Shown piece by piece: positions 9,134 to 18,250 of a stretch of DNA of 64,000 nucleotides. A program made the translations under genes and the position numbers. The notes beneath the pieces were generated by a model, which was not told the origin of the DNA, ran no database searches, and worked only from the letters and a program-made list of their open reading frames with translations. The stretch is from Sulfitobacter sp. BSw21498 (GTDB lineage Bacteria > Pseudomonadota > Alphaproteobacteria > Rhodobacterales > Rhodobacteraceae). The stretch is taken from the NCBI RefSeq assembly GCF_006064855.1, contig NZ_CP040753.1:1-64000 (forward strand), given 5' to 3'. Position 1 is the first letter of the stretch. Each line of letters opens with the position of its first letter.

Positions 9134-9750
9134 CCCCAGGCGTAGTTGAATGAGACCGAAATACGGTCTTCTTCGGACATGTTCATCGGCACCTCGTGGC
9201 GCAGCCAGCTTTCCCAGAGCAGCACGTCACCGACGACGGGCTTTGCATAAACGAACTGGCGCAGCTCTTGGGGTGCGTCTTTTTGGCGACCGGGGGCTGC
9301 CATCATCATTGGCAGACGCGGATCTTCGAGCTTGAGCGCACTGGTCCCTTCGGGCATCGCCACATAGGTTGTGCCAGAGATGACCGAATGCGGGTGGATA
9401 TGCGCCGTATGGATGCCGCCCTCGGGCAGGATATTGATCCAGATGTCTTCAAGCTTGAGCTTGCGCCCGTCCAGATCAAACGCCAGATCCTTGGCAAAGG
9501 CTTTGACGTGTTTATCCAGCGCTTTTCTGACCGTCTTAAAGATCGGGAACCGCCATGGCAGATCCGTCAACGACGCATAGCTGGTGTAGCCGGGGAAATC
9601 ATGTTCCTCGCACCACTCCTGGCCGGCCTCGTCATCCTCGGCGATGGACAGGCACGCGGCCTCAAGCTCGGACGGGTCGACGGGTTGACCGTGCTCTGAC
9701 AAAGCGGCGCGGTAAAGGCGGGTGACGAAAAGGGATTCTATCTGTGACAT
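9130..9750 (-). CDS. Putative 2OG-Fe(II) oxygenase (TIGR02466-like)
   Basis: The 206-residue soluble protein looks like the TIGR02466/2OG-FeII_Oxy_5 family of putative 2-oxoglutarate and iron-dependent dioxygenases. The first metal-binding segment is in GGIHTAHIHPHSVISGTTYV (about 111-130), the distal His in WLRHEVPMN (about 181-189), and the 2OG-binding Arg in EDRISVSFNYAWG at the C-terminus. The substrate is unknown; members of this wider fold hydroxylate proteins or small molecules. The gene lies in the cassette separating rplP from rpmC, on the opposite strand. A ribosome-linked substrate is only a guess from position. Confidence 0.75.
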   Translation of the reverse strand: MSQIESLFVTRLYRAALSEHGQPVDPSELEAACLSIAEDDEAGQEWCEEHDFPGYTSYASLTDLPWRFPIFKTVRKALDKHVKAFAKDLAFDLDGRKLKLEDIWINILPEGGIHTAHIHPHSVISGTTYVAMPEGTSALKLEDPRLPMMMAAPGRQKDAPQELRQFVYAKPVVGDVLLWESWLRHEVPMNMSEEDRISVSFNYAWG

Positions 9751-9846
9751 AGGGCCGTTCTACATCAGCCAGCGCAGGGTGGCGATACGGTTTTGCAGAA
9801 ACCTCGCTTGCCAAAGTAGGGTAGGGCATGTAGAGGAAGCTTTCAC

Positions 9847-9915
9847 ATGAACTCCACCAGAATCATGGTCACCCATAAGGGGCCTACTGGTGATGTCGAA
9901 AGGATGAGGCGATGA
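9847..9915 (+). CDS. Possible leader peptide upstream of rpmC
   Basis: A 22-codon frame begins with ATG seven bases after AGGAAG and ends with TGA overlapping the rpmC start (ATGA), the same coupling seen elsewhere in this cluster. The peptide is basic ([12 protein letters not shown]..., ending ERMRR) and resembles no ribosomal protein. TTGCAG (9793-9798) and TAGGGT (9817-9822, 18-base spacer) could be its promoter. A second candidate, TTGCCA (9808) and TAGAGG (9831), would start transcription too late to include its ribosome site. Coding status is unproven. Confidence 0.35.
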   Translation: MNSTRIMVTHKGPTGDVERMRR

Positions 9916-10118
9916 ACGCCAAAGAACTACACGACAAGACGCCGGACCAGCTCCGGGATGAGCTTGTTAACCTCAAGAAAGAATCCTTCAACCTGCGTTT
10001 TCAGCAAGCCACTGGCCAGCTGGAAAATGCCGCACGTTTGAAGACCGTTAAGCGTGACGTCGCACGTGTCAAAACCGTTCTTAACCAGAAAGCCGCTGCC
10101 GCGGCATCTGCAGAATAA
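9912..10118 (+). CDS. rpmC: 50S ribosomal protein L29
   Basis: Small helical-hairpin protein near the tunnel exit. The 68-residue sequence has the family pattern [26 protein letters not shown] at the N-terminus and [14 protein letters not shown] near the C-terminus. It restarts the ribosomal cluster after the cassette and is followed 15 bases later by rpsQ. The start ATG is embedded in ATGA with the upstream leader frame. Confidence 0.97.
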   Translation: MNAKELHDKTPDQLRDELVNLKKESFNLRFQQATGQLENAARLKTVKRDVARVKTVLNQKAAAAASAE

Positions 10119-10133
10119 TAGGAGCCTGAGAGT

Positions 10134-10373
10134 ATGCCCAAACGTATCCTAACAGGCACCGTGACAAGCGATGCCAACGAACAGACAGTAACCGTATCCG
10201 TAGAGCGTCGCTTTACACACCCGGTTCTGAAGAAAACCATCCGTAAGTCCAAAAAGTACCGGGCTCACGATGAGAACAACACATTCAAAGTGGGCGACAG
10301 CGTTCGCATCATCGAATGTGCACCAAAGTCGAAAACCAAACGTTGGGAAGTGCTGCAAGCCGCTGAGGCTTAA
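10134..10373 (+). CDS. rpsQ: 30S ribosomal protein S17
   Basis: Primary 16S rRNA-binding protein, OB fold, 79 residues. Family marks are [25 protein letters not shown] near the start and YRAHDE...[12 protein letters not shown] in the middle. It is the last gene of the S10 set; a 156-base spacer separates it from rplN, the first spc gene. Confidence 0.97.
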   Translation: MPKRILTGTVTSDANEQTVTVSVERRFTHPVLKKTIRKSKKYRAHDENNTFKVGDSVRIIECAPKSKTKRWEVLQAAEA

Positions 10374-10380
10374 GGCGCTG

Positions 10381-10461
10381 CTCGCTCGGGTCTGAACGTC
10401 TTGTTCCCTTGACACTGAGGGCAGCAAGGCGCAAAGGCACGAGCGAGATGCCCATTTCGGG
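10381..10461 (+). promoter_or_regulatory. spc-operon leader region, structured spacer
   Basis: The 156-base rpsQ-rplN spacer holds an 8-bp long-range inverted repeat (CTCGCTCG at 10381-10388, CGAGCGAG at 10440-10447), a TTGACA box at 10409-10414, and a small hairpin GCCC-ATTTC-GGGC next to it. No convincing -10 box sits at the right distance from TTGACA. In E. coli the spc promoter lies in this same interval, so I infer that the spc transcript starts here. Confidence 0.35.
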
Positions 10462-10529
10462 CGGACCAACTTAATCGAAACCCTGGGGATAGGGCACGCA
10501 TCGCCCCCCAGAAGGTCGGGAGAAACCAA

Positions 10530-10898
10530 ATGATCCAGATGCAGACCAACCTGGATGTTGCTGACAACAGCGGCGCTCGCCGTGTTCAGTGCATCAAGGT
10601 ATTGGGTGGTTCCAAGCGTAAATACGCATCCGTCGGCGACATCATTGTCGTGTCGGTCAAGGAAGCCATCCCTCGCGGTCGTGTGAAAAAGGGTGACGTG
10701 CGTAAAGCCGTCGTCGTTCGCACAGCCAAAGAAGTTCGTCGTGACGATGGCACAGCCATCCGTTTCGATCGTAACGCCGCCGTCATTCTGAACAACTCGA
10801 ACGAGCCCGTAGGTACACGTATCTTCGGCCCAGTTGTTCGCGAACTGCGCGCCAAAAACTTCATGAAGATTATCTCGCTTGCGCCGGAGGTGCTGTAA
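10530..10898 (+). CDS. rplN: 50S ribosomal protein L14
   Basis: Intersubunit-bridge protein of 122 residues, starting [24 protein letters not shown], the canonical N-terminus. The signature ([23 protein letters not shown]) is at about 53-75. First gene of the spc operon; its stop shares one base with the rplX start (TAATG). Confidence 0.98.
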   Translation: MIQMQTNLDVADNSGARRVQCIKVLGGSKRKYASVGDIIVVSVKEAIPRGRVKKGDVRKAVVVRTAKEVRRDDGTAIRFDRNAAVILNNSNEPVGTRIFGPVVRELRAKNFMKIISLAPEVL

Positions 10899-11209
10899 TG
10901 GCTGCTAAACTTCGCAAAGGTGACAAAGTCATCGTGCTTGCTGGCAAGGACAAGGGCAAGACGGGTTCCATCTCGTCTGTTGACCCGAAGGCCAACAAAG
11001 CAATCGTAGATGGTATCAACATGGCAATCCGCGCCACGCGTCAGTCCCAGACGTCACAAGGCGGCCGTATTCCCAAAGCGATGCCAGTCGACCTGAGCAA
11101 CCTGTCGTTGGTTGATGCCAACGGCAAGGCCACGCGCGTTGGGTTCAAAATCGAAGGCGACAAGAAAGTGCGCTTTGCAAAAACCACGGGGGACGTGATC
11201 GATGCTTGA
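10898..11209 (+). CDS. rplX: 50S ribosomal protein L24
   Basis: Assembly initiator protein with a KOW motif ([21 protein letters not shown], about 5-25). The 103-residue protein overlaps rplN by one base and rplE by eight bases. Translation through rplN-rplX-rplE is therefore likely coupled. Confidence 0.98.
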   Translation: MAAKLRKGDKVIVLAGKDKGKTGSISSVDPKANKAIVDGINMAIRATRQSQTSQGGRIPKAMPVDLSNLSLVDANGKATRVGFKIEGDKKVRFAKTTGDVIDA

Positions 11210-11765
11210 TAACGCAACATACACACCCCGCCTGAAGGTCGAGTACAAGGACAAGATCCGTGCGACGCTGAAGGAAGAGTTCGGTTACAAGAACGAAATG
11301 CAGATCCCGCGTCTGGATAAAATCGTTCTGAACATCGGCTGTGGTGCTGAAGCTGTTCGTGACAGCAAGAAAGCAAAATCCGCACAGGAAGATCTGACAA
11401 CGATTGCCGGCCAAAAAGCGCTGACAACAGTTGCCAAAAAATCCATCGCTGGTTTCCGCGTACGTGAAGACATGCCGTTGGGTGCGAAAGTTACCCTGCG
11501 TGGCGAACGTATGTACGAATTCCTGGATCGTCTGATCACGATCGCAATGCCTCGTATCCGCGACTTCCGCGGCATCAACGGCAAGAGCTTTGACGGCCGT
11601 GGCAACTACGCCATGGGCTTGAAAGAGCACATCGTGTTCCCCGAAATCGACTTTGATAAAGTCGACGAGACTTGGGGAATGGACATCGTGATCGCCACCA
11701 CGGCGAAAACCGACGCTGAAGCGAAGGCACTGTTGAAAGCATTCAACATGCCCTTCACATCGTAA
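11202..11765 (+). CDS. rplE: 50S ribosomal protein L5
   Basis: 5S rRNA-binding protein of the central protuberance. At 187 residues it has family length. The signature ([14 protein letters not shown] at about 33-46) and the P-site tRNA loop region (about 70-90) are intact. It starts inside the end of rplX and precedes rpsN by 19 bases. Confidence 0.98.
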   Translation: MLDNATYTPRLKVEYKDKIRATLKEEFGYKNEMQIPRLDKIVLNIGCGAEAVRDSKKAKSAQEDLTTIAGQKALTTVAKKSIAGFRVREDMPLGAKVTLRGERMYEFLDRLITIAMPRIRDFRGINGKSFDGRGNYAMGLKEHIVFPEIDFDKVDETWGMDIVIATTAKTDAEAKALLKAFNMPFTS

Positions 11766-11784
11766 GCGCGGGGAGGATTTAGAT

Positions 11785-12090
11785 ATGGCTAAGAAATCCA
11801 TGATCGAGCGTGAAAAGAAGCGCGAAGCACTGGTCAAGAAGTACGCTGAAAAGCGCGCTGCCTTGAAAGAGATCGTAAGCGACGAATCCAAGCCAATGGA
11901 AGAGCGTTTTCGCGCTTCCCTGAAGCTGGCGAAACTGCCTCGCAACTCCAGCGCTGTGCGTCTGCACAACCGCTGCCAGCTGACAGGCCGTCCACACGCT
12001 TATTACCGTAAACTGAAAATTTCGCGGATCGCGCTGCGGGATCTTGGCTCGAGCGGCCAAATCCCCGGCATGGTCAAGTCGAGCTGGTAA
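11785..12090 (+). CDS. rpsN: 30S ribosomal protein S14, zinc-free type
   Basis: Head protein of the small subunit. The 101 residues match the long, C-minus form: the C-terminal half ([20 protein letters not shown], about 69-88) has a single Cys and lacks the paired CxxC motifs of the zinc-binding 61-residue form. GGGAGGA precedes the start. Confidence 0.97.
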   Translation: MAKKSMIEREKKREALVKKYAEKRAALKEIVSDESKPMEERFRASLKLAKLPRNSSAVRLHNRCQLTGRPHAYYRKLKISRIALRDLGSSGQIPGMVKSSW

Positions 12091-12102
12091 GGAGCGCATC
12101 AG

Positions 12103-12495
12103 ATGAACGATCCTATCGCAGATATGCTGACACGCATCCGTAACTCTTCGATGCGCGGCAAATCCACCGTCATGACACCTGCTTCCAAGCTGCGTGCATG
12201 GGTTCTGGACGTGCTTGCGGACGAAGGCTACATCCGTGGTTACGAAGCAAAAACTGGTGCCGATGGCCATCCCGCCATCGAAATCAGCCTCAAGTATTAC
12301 GAGGGCGAACCTGTTATTCGCGAACTGAAGCGGGTCTCCAAACCCGGTCGTCGCGTCTACATGGGCGTCAATGACATCCCCGTTGTCCGTCAGGGCCTTG
12401 GTGTGTCGATTGTCTCCACCCCCAAGGGTGTGATGTCGGATCAGAATGCACGCAGCCACAATGTTGGCGGCGAAGTGCTCTGCACCGTATTCTAA
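12103..12495 (+). CDS. rpsH: 30S ribosomal protein S8
   Basis: Primary 16S-binding protein, and in E. coli the translational repressor of the spc operon. The 130 residues start [15 protein letters not shown] and carry the C-terminal motif [18 protein letters not shown] (about 103-120) typical of the family. Confidence 0.98.
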   Translation: MNDPIADMLTRIRNSSMRGKSTVMTPASKLRAWVLDVLADEGYIRGYEAKTGADGHPAIEISLKYYEGEPVIRELKRVSKPGRRVYMGVNDIPVVRQGLGVSIVSTPKGVMSDQNARSHNVGGEVLCTVF

Positions 12496-12505
12496 GGAGA
12501 ACAAA

Positions 12506-13039
12506 ATGTCTCGTATTGGTAAAAAACCGGTCGACCTGCCAAGCGGTGTTTCAGCATCCGTGAGCGGGCAGACCATCGAAGTCAAAGGCCCAAAGGGAAC
12601 CCGTTCCTTCAAGGCGACTGACGACGTTACATTGACTGTCGAAGACAACGTGGTCACCATCACACCACGCGGCAAATCCAAGCGCGCGCGCCAGCAGTGG
12701 GGCATGAGCCGCACAATGGTCGAAAACCTTGTTACCGGTGTTACCGCCGGCTTCAAGAAAGAGCTTGAGATCCAGGGTGTTGGTTATCGTGCTGCCATGA
12801 ATGGCAACACGCTGCGCCTGAACCTGGGCCTGTCGCATGATGTTGACTACGTGGCACCTGAAGGTGTGACAGTCACAGCCCCGAAACAGACCGAGATTGT
12901 GGTAGAAGGCATTGACGAACAGCTTGTTGGTCAAGTCGCTGCGAACATTCGCGCTTGGCGCAAGCCCGAGCCCTACAAGGGCAAAGGCATCCGCTATAAG
13001 GGTGAGTTCGTCTTCCGCAAAGAAGGCAAGAAGAAGTAA
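12506..13039 (+). CDS. rplF: 50S ribosomal protein L6
   Basis: Protein near the sarcin-ricin loop. The 177-residue product starts at the ATG preceded by AAGGAGA, giving the canonical N-terminus [15 protein letters not shown]. An in-frame upstream start inside rpsH is ignored. The C-terminal signature [14 protein letters not shown] is at about 154-167. Confidence 0.98.
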   Translation: MSRIGKKPVDLPSGVSASVSGQTIEVKGPKGTRSFKATDDVTLTVEDNVVTITPRGKSKRARQQWGMSRTMVENLVTGVTAGFKKELEIQGVGYRAAMNGNTLRLNLGLSHDVDYVAPEGVTVTAPKQTEIVVEGIDEQLVGQVAANIRAWRKPEPYKGKGIRYKGEFVFRKEGKKK

Positions 13040-13050
13040 GGATAGCTCAG

Positions 13051-13410
13051 ATGGCAAACAGCAAAAGACAACTGTTTCTGAAACGCCGCCTGCGCGTTCG
13101 GAACAAACTTCGCCGGGTCAACGCGGGGCGTCTTCGTCTCTCCGTTCACCGCTCGAACAAGAACATCAGCGCCCAGCTGATCGACGACGTAAACGGGGTC
13201 ACACTGGCCTCCGCGTCCTCGATGGAAAAAGACCTGGGTGTTGTTGGCAAAAACAACATCGACGCAGCGACCAAGGTTGGTTCGGCAATCGCCGAGCGTG
13301 CTCAAAAGGCCGGTGTGAAGGAAGCATATTTTGACCGTGGTGGTTTCCTGTTCCACGGCAAAATCAAAGCTTTGGCCGATGCAGCCCGCGAAGCCGGTCT
13401 GAAAATCTAA
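13051..13410 (+). CDS. rplR: 50S ribosomal protein L18
   Basis: 5S rRNA-binding protein, 119 residues, with a basic N-terminus ([15 protein letters not shown]) and the conserved [14 protein letters not shown] segment at about 32-45. The C-terminal block [25 protein letters not shown] is intact. A hairpin and 109 bases separate it from rpsE, wider than elsewhere in the operon. Confidence 0.98.
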   Translation: MANSKRQLFLKRRLRVRNKLRRVNAGRLRLSVHRSNKNISAQLIDDVNGVTLASASSMEKDLGVVGKNNIDAATKVGSAIAERAQKAGVKEAYFDRGGFLFHGKIKALADAAREAGLKI

Positions 13411-13418
13411 GCCAACGT

Positions 13419-13443
13419 AGGCGGCACGGTTCACGTGCCGCCT
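13419..13443 (+). promoter_or_regulatory. Hairpin between rplR and rpsE
   Basis: A perfect 10-bp stem AGGCGGCACG / CGTGCCGCCT with a five-base loop starts eight bases after the rplR stop. There is no T-run, so it is not an intrinsic terminator. It may mark mRNA processing or stability. TTGACA at 13473-13478 lies downstream, without a clear -10 box. Confidence 0.5.
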
Positions 13444-13519
13444 CGATGATCCGGGGGCTTGGCCCACTTGGATTGACATTATGACGCGCGCAAGCGCAGC
13501 ACCAAAAGGATGATGCCGC

Positions 13520-14101
13520 ATGGCAAGAGATGACAACCGGGGTGGCAACCGCCGCAACCAACGCGACGAGACACCCGAATTCGCCGACCGCCTAGTGGCG
13601 ATCAACCGCGTTTCCAAAACCGTTAAGGGTGGTAAGCGCTTTGGCTTCGCTGCACTTGTCGTTGTTGGCGACCAAAAGGGCCGTGTAGGCTTCGGCAAAG
13701 GTAAAGCGAAAGAGGTTCCAGAAGCCATTCGCAAAGCCACCGAGCAAGCCAAGCGCCAAATGATTCGCGTTCAACTGCGCGAAGGCCGTACATTGCACCA
13801 CGACATGGAAGGCCGTCACGGCGCCGGTCGCGTTGTAATGCGGACAGCACCAGAAGGTACCGGGATCATCGCCGGTGGTCCAATGCGTGCCGTATTCGAA
13901 ATGTTGGGCATCAAGGACGTTGTGTCCAAGTCCATCGGGACGCAGAACCCTTACAACATGATCCGTGCCACCATGGACGGTCTGAAAAAAGAATCCTCGC
14001 CACGTGCTGTTGCTCAGCGTCGCGGCAAGAAAGTTGCAGACATTCTGCCCAAGCGTGAGGACAATGTTGAATCGTCCGCACAAGTGGCTGAGGAGGCATA
14101 A
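13520..14101 (+). CDS. rpsE: 30S ribosomal protein S5
   Basis: Small-subunit protein tied to translational fidelity (the ram and spectinomycin-resistance site). The 193-residue protein has the double-stranded RNA-binding-like N domain with [19 protein letters not shown] at about 28-46 and the C domain with [19 protein letters not shown]. It carries a longer acidic C-tail than the E. coli protein. AGGATGATG precedes the start. Confidence 0.98.
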   Translation: MARDDNRGGNRRNQRDETPEFADRLVAINRVSKTVKGGKRFGFAALVVVGDQKGRVGFGKGKAKEVPEAIRKATEQAKRQMIRVQLREGRTLHHDMEGRHGAGRVVMRTAPEGTGIIAGGPMRAVFEMLGIKDVVSKSIGTQNPYNMIRATMDGLKKESSPRAVAQRRGKKVADILPKREDNVESSAQVAEEA

Positions 14102-14103
14102 GC

Positions 14104-14292
14104 ATGGCTAAGACAATCGTAATCAAGCAGGTTGGTTCGCCAATCCGCCGCCCCGCCGACCAGCGCGCTACGTTGATTGGTTTGGGCCTTAACAAAATGC
14201 ACCGTGTACGTGAACTGGAAGACACACCTTCCGTTCGCGGCATGATCCGCAAGATCTCTCACATGGTAGAGATCATCGAAGAAAAAGGCTGA
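14104..14292 (+). CDS. rpmD: 50S ribosomal protein L30
   Basis: Small 62-residue large-subunit protein with [30 protein letters not shown] at the N-terminus, two bases after rpsE. It ends this transcript: two stem-loops and a T-run follow before rplO. Confidence 0.96.
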   Translation: MAKTIVIKQVGSPIRRPADQRATLIGLGLNKMHRVRELEDTPSVRGMIRKISHMVEIIEEKG

Positions 14293-14346
14293 ACGCTTTC
14301 ACCTGAAAGTGAAGGGTTCCGATGAAGCCCTTTTGCCAATCTATAA

Positions 14347-14375
14347 CGCCTCGCAGGACACTGCGGGGCGTTTTT
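14347..14375 (+). terminator. Intrinsic terminator after rpmD
   Basis: A 10-bp stem CGCCTCGCAG / CTGCGGGGCG (one G-T pair) closes a GACA loop and is followed by five T residues. A weaker stem-loop (AAGGG...CCCTT) with TTTT lies just before it, around 14313-14337. Together they split the spc operon between rpmD and rplO. Confidence 0.88.
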
Positions 14376-14410
14376 CGTTAAGCCGGGTTGTGCCGGTAAG
14401 GGCAGGGGGC

Positions 14411-14439
14411 TTGAATGCCCCGTCTCTCCCGTTTATACG
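14411..14439 (+). promoter_or_regulatory. Putative promoter for rplO-secY-adk
   Basis: TTGAAT (14411-14416) and TATACG (14434-14439) with a 17-base spacer lie between the rpmD terminator and rplO. A promoter is expected here because the terminator would otherwise isolate rplO. Confidence 0.5.
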
Positions 14440-14537
14440 CCGCCCAGTGGCCACCAATCCGCCACGAGAATCATATGAAACGCCGCGTTTGGCCACTCCC
14501 GTCGCTGGGGGCCACATCCGGCAAAAGGAGAAGCGAC

Positions 14538-15020
14538 ATGAAACTTCATGAACTGTCTGATAACGAAGGTGCCAACAAGAAACGCAAGCGCGTTGGCCGT
14601 GGTCCTGGTTCCGGCACCGGTAAAATGGGTGGCCGTGGTATCAAAGGTCAAAAATCCCGTTCGGGTGTAGCGATCAAAGGTTTCGAAGGCGGTCAAATGC
14701 CTTTGTACCAACGTCTTCCTAAGCGTGGCTTTACCAAACCGAACCGGAAGTCCTATGCGGTTGTGAACCTGGGCCTGATCCAGAAATTCATCGACGCGAA
14801 AAAGATCGACGCTTCTGCTGCGATCACCGAAGATGCACTGATCTCTTCGGGTCTGGTACGTCGCAAACTAGACGGCATCCGTGTTCTGGCCAAAGGCGAC
14901 TTCAACGCCAAGGTTGATCTTCAGGTATACGGCGCGTCCAAATCCGCGGTTGAAGCGGTCGAAAAAGCGGGCGGCAAACTGACCGTCACAGCACCTTCCG
15001 CGGCAAACGCAGACGCGTAA
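14538..15020 (+). CDS. rplO: 50S ribosomal protein L15
   Basis: Late-assembly large-subunit protein, 160 residues. The start is the ATG after AAAAGGAGAAG, giving [22 protein letters not shown]. The Gly-rich basic N-domain ([21 protein letters not shown] region) and the C-terminal signature are intact. A longer in-frame upstream frame from 14415 is not supported by a ribosome site. Confidence 0.98.
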   Translation: MKLHELSDNEGANKKRKRVGRGPGSGTGKMGGRGIKGQKSRSGVAIKGFEGGQMPLYQRLPKRGFTKPNRKSYAVVNLGLIQKFIDAKKIDASAAITEDALISSGLVRRKLDGIRVLAKGDFNAKVDLQVYGASKSAVEAVEKAGGKLTVTAPSAANADA

Positions 15021-15039
15021 CCCGACCTTTTGCCTTGTG

Positions 15040-15119
15040 AGCGGGACGCGTCCCGCTTACATAGTCAATCGAGTTTTCCCAAATGCCGCCCGCCGGAAAA
15101 CGGCCTGGGCGGCGTTTTT
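15040..15119 (+). promoter_or_regulatory. Terminator-like attenuator candidate between rplO and secY
   Basis: Two structures lie here. First is an 18-base perfect palindrome (AGCGGGACG / CGTCCCGCT, 15040-15057). Second is a two-part stem GCCGCCC-GCCG ... CGGC-CT-GGGCGGC with a GAAAA loop, running into GTTTTT (15085-15119). The second is a credible intrinsic terminator ending only 21 bases before the secY ATG. No promoter is visible after it, so secY-adk must rely on readthrough or regulated antitermination. Confidence 0.6.
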
Positions 15120-15140
15120 GCAAAGAAAGAGCCCTATATC

Positions 15141-16505
15141 ATGGTATCAGCCGTCGAAAGCATGGCCGCCAACACCAGTTGGTCCGCGTTGGGCAAGGCG
15201 ACAGACCTGCGCAACCGGATTCTATTCACTCTGGGGTTGTTGATCGTTTATCGCCTTGGCACGTTCATTCCGGTTCCCGGGATCGACGGCACTGCCCTGC
15301 GCCAATTTATGGAAAGCGCGGGTCAAGGGATCGGCGGCATGGTGTCCATGTTCACCGGCGGCGCTCTTGGCCGTATGGGTATCTTCGCTTTGGGTATCAT
15401 GCCCTATATCTCCGCATCGATCATCGTTCAGTTGATGACTTCGATGGTCCCCGCGCTTGAGCAGCTTAAAAAAGAGGGCGAGCAGGGGCGTAAGAAGATC
15501 AACCAATACACACGCTTCGGCACCGTCGCACTGGCGACACTGCAGGCCTATGGCCTTGCGGTATCGCTAGAAGCTGGTGATATCGCCGCCGATCCGGGCA
15601 TGTATTTCCGCATTGCGTGCATGATTACGCTGGTCGGCGGGACCATGTTCCTGATGTGGCTGGGCGAGCAGATCACCGCACGCGGCATCGGCAACGGTAT
15701 CTCATTGATTATCTTCGTCGGCATCATCGCCGAGGTGCCAGCCGCAATCGCTCAGTTCTTTTCGTCTGGCCGGTCCGGTGCGATCAGCCCGGCGGTGATC
15801 GTCGGTGTTCTTGTCATGGTGATCGTGACGATCATGTTCGTCGTCTTCATGGAGCGCGCCTTGCGTAAAATCCACATCCAATATCCGCGCCGTCAGGTCG
15901 GCCAGAAGATGTACGATGGCGGATCTTCGCATCTTCCGGTCAAGGTGAACCCGGCGGGCGTTATCCCGGCGATTTTCGCAAGCTCGCTTCTGTTGCTTCC
16001 GATCACGATCAGCACGTTCTCTGGGAATTCCACCGGCCCGGTAATGTCGGTCCTCTTGGCAAATTTCGGACCAGGGCAACCTCTATACCTGTTATTCTTC
16101 GTCTTGATGATTGTCTTTTTTGCTTATTTTTATACCTTCAATGTCAGCTTTAAACCTGATGATGTCGCGGATAACCTGAAAAACCAGAACGGCTTCGTTC
16201 CCGGTATCCGCCCCGGCAAGAAAACAGCCGAATATCTTGAATATGTGGTTAACCGCGTCTTGGTACTTGGGTCTGCATATCTGGTTGCGGTGATGCTGCT
16301 GCCCGAAATTCTGCGGGGTCAGTTCGCAATCCCGTTCTATTTCGGCGGTACATCGGTGCTGATCGTTGTGTCGGTCACCATGGATACCATCCAACAAGTG
16401 CAAAGCCATTTGCTGGCACATCAGTATGAAGGTCTGCTTGAACGTTCCCAACTGCGTGGTAAGTCTGGCAAACCACGGAAAAAACGGAGCCCGTTACGTC
16501 GATGA
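15141..16505 (+). CDS. secY: Protein translocase subunit SecY
   Basis: Central pore subunit of the SecYEG translocon in the inner membrane. Starting at the ATG at 15141 gives 454 residues with ten hydrophobic helices. Helix 1 and the plug region ([11 protein letters not shown], about 39-49), helix 2 ([13 protein letters not shown]) and the large cytoplasmic loops are all intact. The frame is open further upstream to 15030, but that part overlaps the terminator-like stem and is not family-like. The stop overlaps the adk start by four bases (ATGA). Confidence 0.98.
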   Translation: MVSAVESMAANTSWSALGKATDLRNRILFTLGLLIVYRLGTFIPVPGIDGTALRQFMESAGQGIGGMVSMFTGGALGRMGIFALGIMPYISASIIVQLMTSMVPALEQLKKEGEQGRKKINQYTRFGTVALATLQAYGLAVSLEAGDIAADPGMYFRIACMITLVGGTMFLMWLGEQITARGIGNGISLIIFVGIIAEVPAAIAQFFSSGRSGAISPAVIVGVLVMVIVTIMFVVFMERALRKIHIQYPRRQVGQKMYDGGSSHLPVKVNPAGVIPAIFASSLLLLPITISTFSGNSTGPVMSVLLANFGPGQPLYLLFFVLMIVFFAYFYTFNVSFKPDDVADNLKNQNGFVPGIRPGKKTAEYLEYVVNRVLVLGSAYLVAVMLLPEILRGQFAIPFYFGGTSVLIVVSVTMDTIQQVQSHLLAHQYEGLLERSQLRGKSGKPRKKRSPLRR

Positions 16506-17149
16506 ACATTATTCTCTTAGGACCACCCGGAGCGGGTAAAGGTACACAAGCGCGTCACTTGGTAGAGACACGTAACATGGTTCAGCTCTCCACCGGCGAC
16601 ATGCTGCGCGAAGCCAAAGACAGCGGGACCGAGATGGGCAATATGGTTGCCGATGTCATGGCCCGCGGCGATTTGGTCACCGACGAGATTGTGATCGGCC
16701 TCATCCGCGAAAAACTCGAAGACACGACCGACCACGGTGGTTTCATCTTTGACGGGTTCCCGCGGACATTGGCGCAGGCCACAGCGCTTGGTGAGCTGCT
16801 GGAAGCGACAGGCAAGCCATTGGACCACGTGATCCAGCTGGGCGTCGACGACGAAGCGCTGGTCGCACGGATCTCCGGGCGCTCCACCTGTGGCAACTGT
16901 GGTGAAGTCTATCACGACGTCACCAAGCCACAGCCAGTCGACGGCAAATGCGAGAAATGCGGCGCATCCGACTTCAAACGCCGTGCAGACGATAACGAGG
17001 AAAGCCTCCGGAACCGTTTGATGGAATACTACAAGAAAACCTCTCCGCTGTTGGGGTACTATTACGCGCATAATATGCTCACGCGCGTTGATGGTCTGGC
17101 CGATATCAAAGAGGTTCAGGACAGCATCACGAAGGTTTTGGACGCATAA
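16502..17149 (+). CDS. adk: Adenylate kinase with zinc-type lid
   Basis: Catalyses ATP + AMP = 2 ADP in the cytoplasm. The 215-residue long form has the P-loop GPPGAGKGT at 7-15 and DGFPRT at 84-89. The lid carries four cysteines, C130, C133, C150 and C153, in a Cys4 arrangement that suggests a structural zinc as in Gram-positive enzymes; E. coli Adk lacks these. It is translationally coupled to secY, the usual spc-operon neighbour, and is followed by a terminator. Confidence 0.97.
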   Translation: MNIILLGPPGAGKGTQARHLVETRNMVQLSTGDMLREAKDSGTEMGNMVADVMARGDLVTDEIVIGLIREKLEDTTDHGGFIFDGFPRTLAQATALGELLEATGKPLDHVIQLGVDDEALVARISGRSTCGNCGEVYHDVTKPQPVDGKCEKCGASDFKRRADDNEESLRNRLMEYYKKTSPLLGYYYAHNMLTRVDGLADIKEVQDSITKVLDA

Positions 17150-17174
17150 TCCAAGCATCAAGCAATGGTAGGCA

Positions 17175-17201
17175 ACGGCGCGTTTTCCGACGCGCCGTTT
17201 T
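17175..17201 (+). terminator. Intrinsic terminator after adk
   Basis: A 9-bp stem ACGGCGCGT / ACGCGCCGT with a six-base loop ends in TTTT. It closes the rplO-secY-adk unit. Confidence 0.8.
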
Positions 17202-17273
17202 GCCGTTTCTTAGGGCAGGGCAGGCGGGCATTCGATCGCTATGCCAATCCATACGCTCTGCCGTCGCTATGGG

Positions 17274-17302
17274 TTGACGCGCCGGTTAATTCCCCATAAC
17301 CA
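17274..17302 (+). promoter_or_regulatory. Putative alpha-operon promoter
   Basis: TTGACG (17274-17279) and TAACCA (17297-17302) are separated by 17 bases. They lie within the 311-base spacer between adk and rpsM, about 160 bases upstream of rpsM. The rest of this spacer holds the adk terminator, the leader hairpins listed next, and nothing that looks coding. Confidence 0.5.
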
Positions 17303-17375
17303 GCCGTATCTCGTATGAGAATCGAATTGCAACGGGCACCGATCATACCCTGCGCATGAACACCTGATCAGCTGG

Positions 17376-17414
17376 AGCCCGACGGCACAAACGCCTCGGG
17401 CTTCACGTTGTGAA
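17376..17414 (+). promoter_or_regulatory. Alpha-operon leader hairpins
   Basis: A 7-bp stem AGCCCGA / TCGGGCT with an inner GGC/GCC pair (17376-17402) is followed directly by TTCAC-GTT-GTGAA (17402-17414), 46 bases before the rpsM GTG. In E. coli the alpha leader is a pseudoknot bound by S4, but rpsD is not in this cluster, so the ligand, if any, is unknown. Confidence 0.4.
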
Positions 17415-17460
17415 AAAAGGGTCTGGTATGACGGACCCGCAACGAAAAGGAAGCACCCAC

Positions 17461-17829
17461 GTGGCACGTATTGCCGGCGTAAACATCCCGACTGCAAAGC
17501 GGGTTCCAATCGCCCTGACATATATCACCGGTATCGGTAACTCCTCCGCAGCTGCAATCTGCGAAGCTGTTGGCATCGATTCCACCCGTCGTATCAACGA
17601 ACTTTCGGATGCCGAAATCCTGAAGATCCGCGAATTCATCGACGAAAACCACACCGTTGAAGGTGACCTGCGTCGTGATACGCAGATGAACATCAAGCGT
17701 CTGATGGACCTTGGCTGCTACCGTGGTTTGCGCCACCGTCGCAACCTCCCGGTTCGTGGTCAGCGTACTCACACCAACGCTCGTACGCGCAAAGGCCCTG
17801 CAAAGGCCATTGCTGGTAAGAAGAAGTAA
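17461..17829 (+). CDS. rpsM: 30S ribosomal protein S13 (GTG start)
   Basis: Head protein contacting P-site tRNA and forming intersubunit bridges. The start is the GTG at 17461, seven bases after AAAAGGAAG, giving the canonical N-terminus [15 protein letters not shown] and 122 residues. An upstream in-frame ATG would add a foreign-looking 17 residues. The basic C-tail ([23 protein letters not shown]) is complete. Confidence 0.97.
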   Translation: MARIAGVNIPTAKRVPIALTYITGIGNSSAAAICEAVGIDSTRRINELSDAEILKIREFIDENHTVEGDLRRDTQMNIKRLMDLGCYRGLRHRRNLPVRGQRTHTNARTRKGPAKAIAGKKK

Positions 17830-17844
17830 GGGAGGGTCTGATCA

Positions 17845-18234
17845 ATGGCACGCGAAAAGACAAAGACGAAGCGTAAGGTTTCCAAGAACATCGCCGCAGG
17901 TGTGGCGCATGTGAACTCCAGCTTTAACAACACAAAAATCCTGATCTCCGACGTTCAGGGTAACGCAATTGCATGGTCCTCCGCTGGCACCATGGGCTTC
18001 AAAGGGTCGCGTAAATCGACACCTTATGCGGCTCAGATGGCTGCTGAAGATGTAGGCAAAAAAGCTCAAGATCACGGCGTAAAAACGCTGGAAGTCGAAG
18101 TGCAAGGCCCCGGTTCGGGCCGTGAAAGCGCCCTGCGCGCTCTGGCTGCTGCCGGGTTCAACATCACATCCATCCGTGACGTGACCCCAATGGCACACAA
18201 CGGCTGCCGCCCTCCGAAACGCCGCCGCGTTTAA
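17845..18234 (+). CDS. rpsK: 30S ribosomal protein S11
   Basis: Platform protein of the small subunit, 129 residues. It has the signature [17 protein letters not shown] at the extreme C-terminus and [17 protein letters not shown] near the N-terminus. Second gene of the alpha operon; a hairpin follows before rpoA. Confidence 0.98.
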   Translation: MAREKTKTKRKVSKNIAAGVAHVNSSFNNTKILISDVQGNAIAWSSAGTMGFKGSRKSTPYAAQMAAEDVGKKAQDHGVKTLEVEVQGPGSGRESALRALAAAGFNITSIRDVTPMAHNGCRPPKRRRV

Positions 18235-18250
18235 GAGTTTAAGTTACAAA

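Noticed and set aside
15030..15140. Extended N-terminus for SecY from an upstream in-frame start.
   Set aside because: The extra residues are not family-like and overlap the terminator-like stem; the ATG at 15141 gives a canonical SecY.
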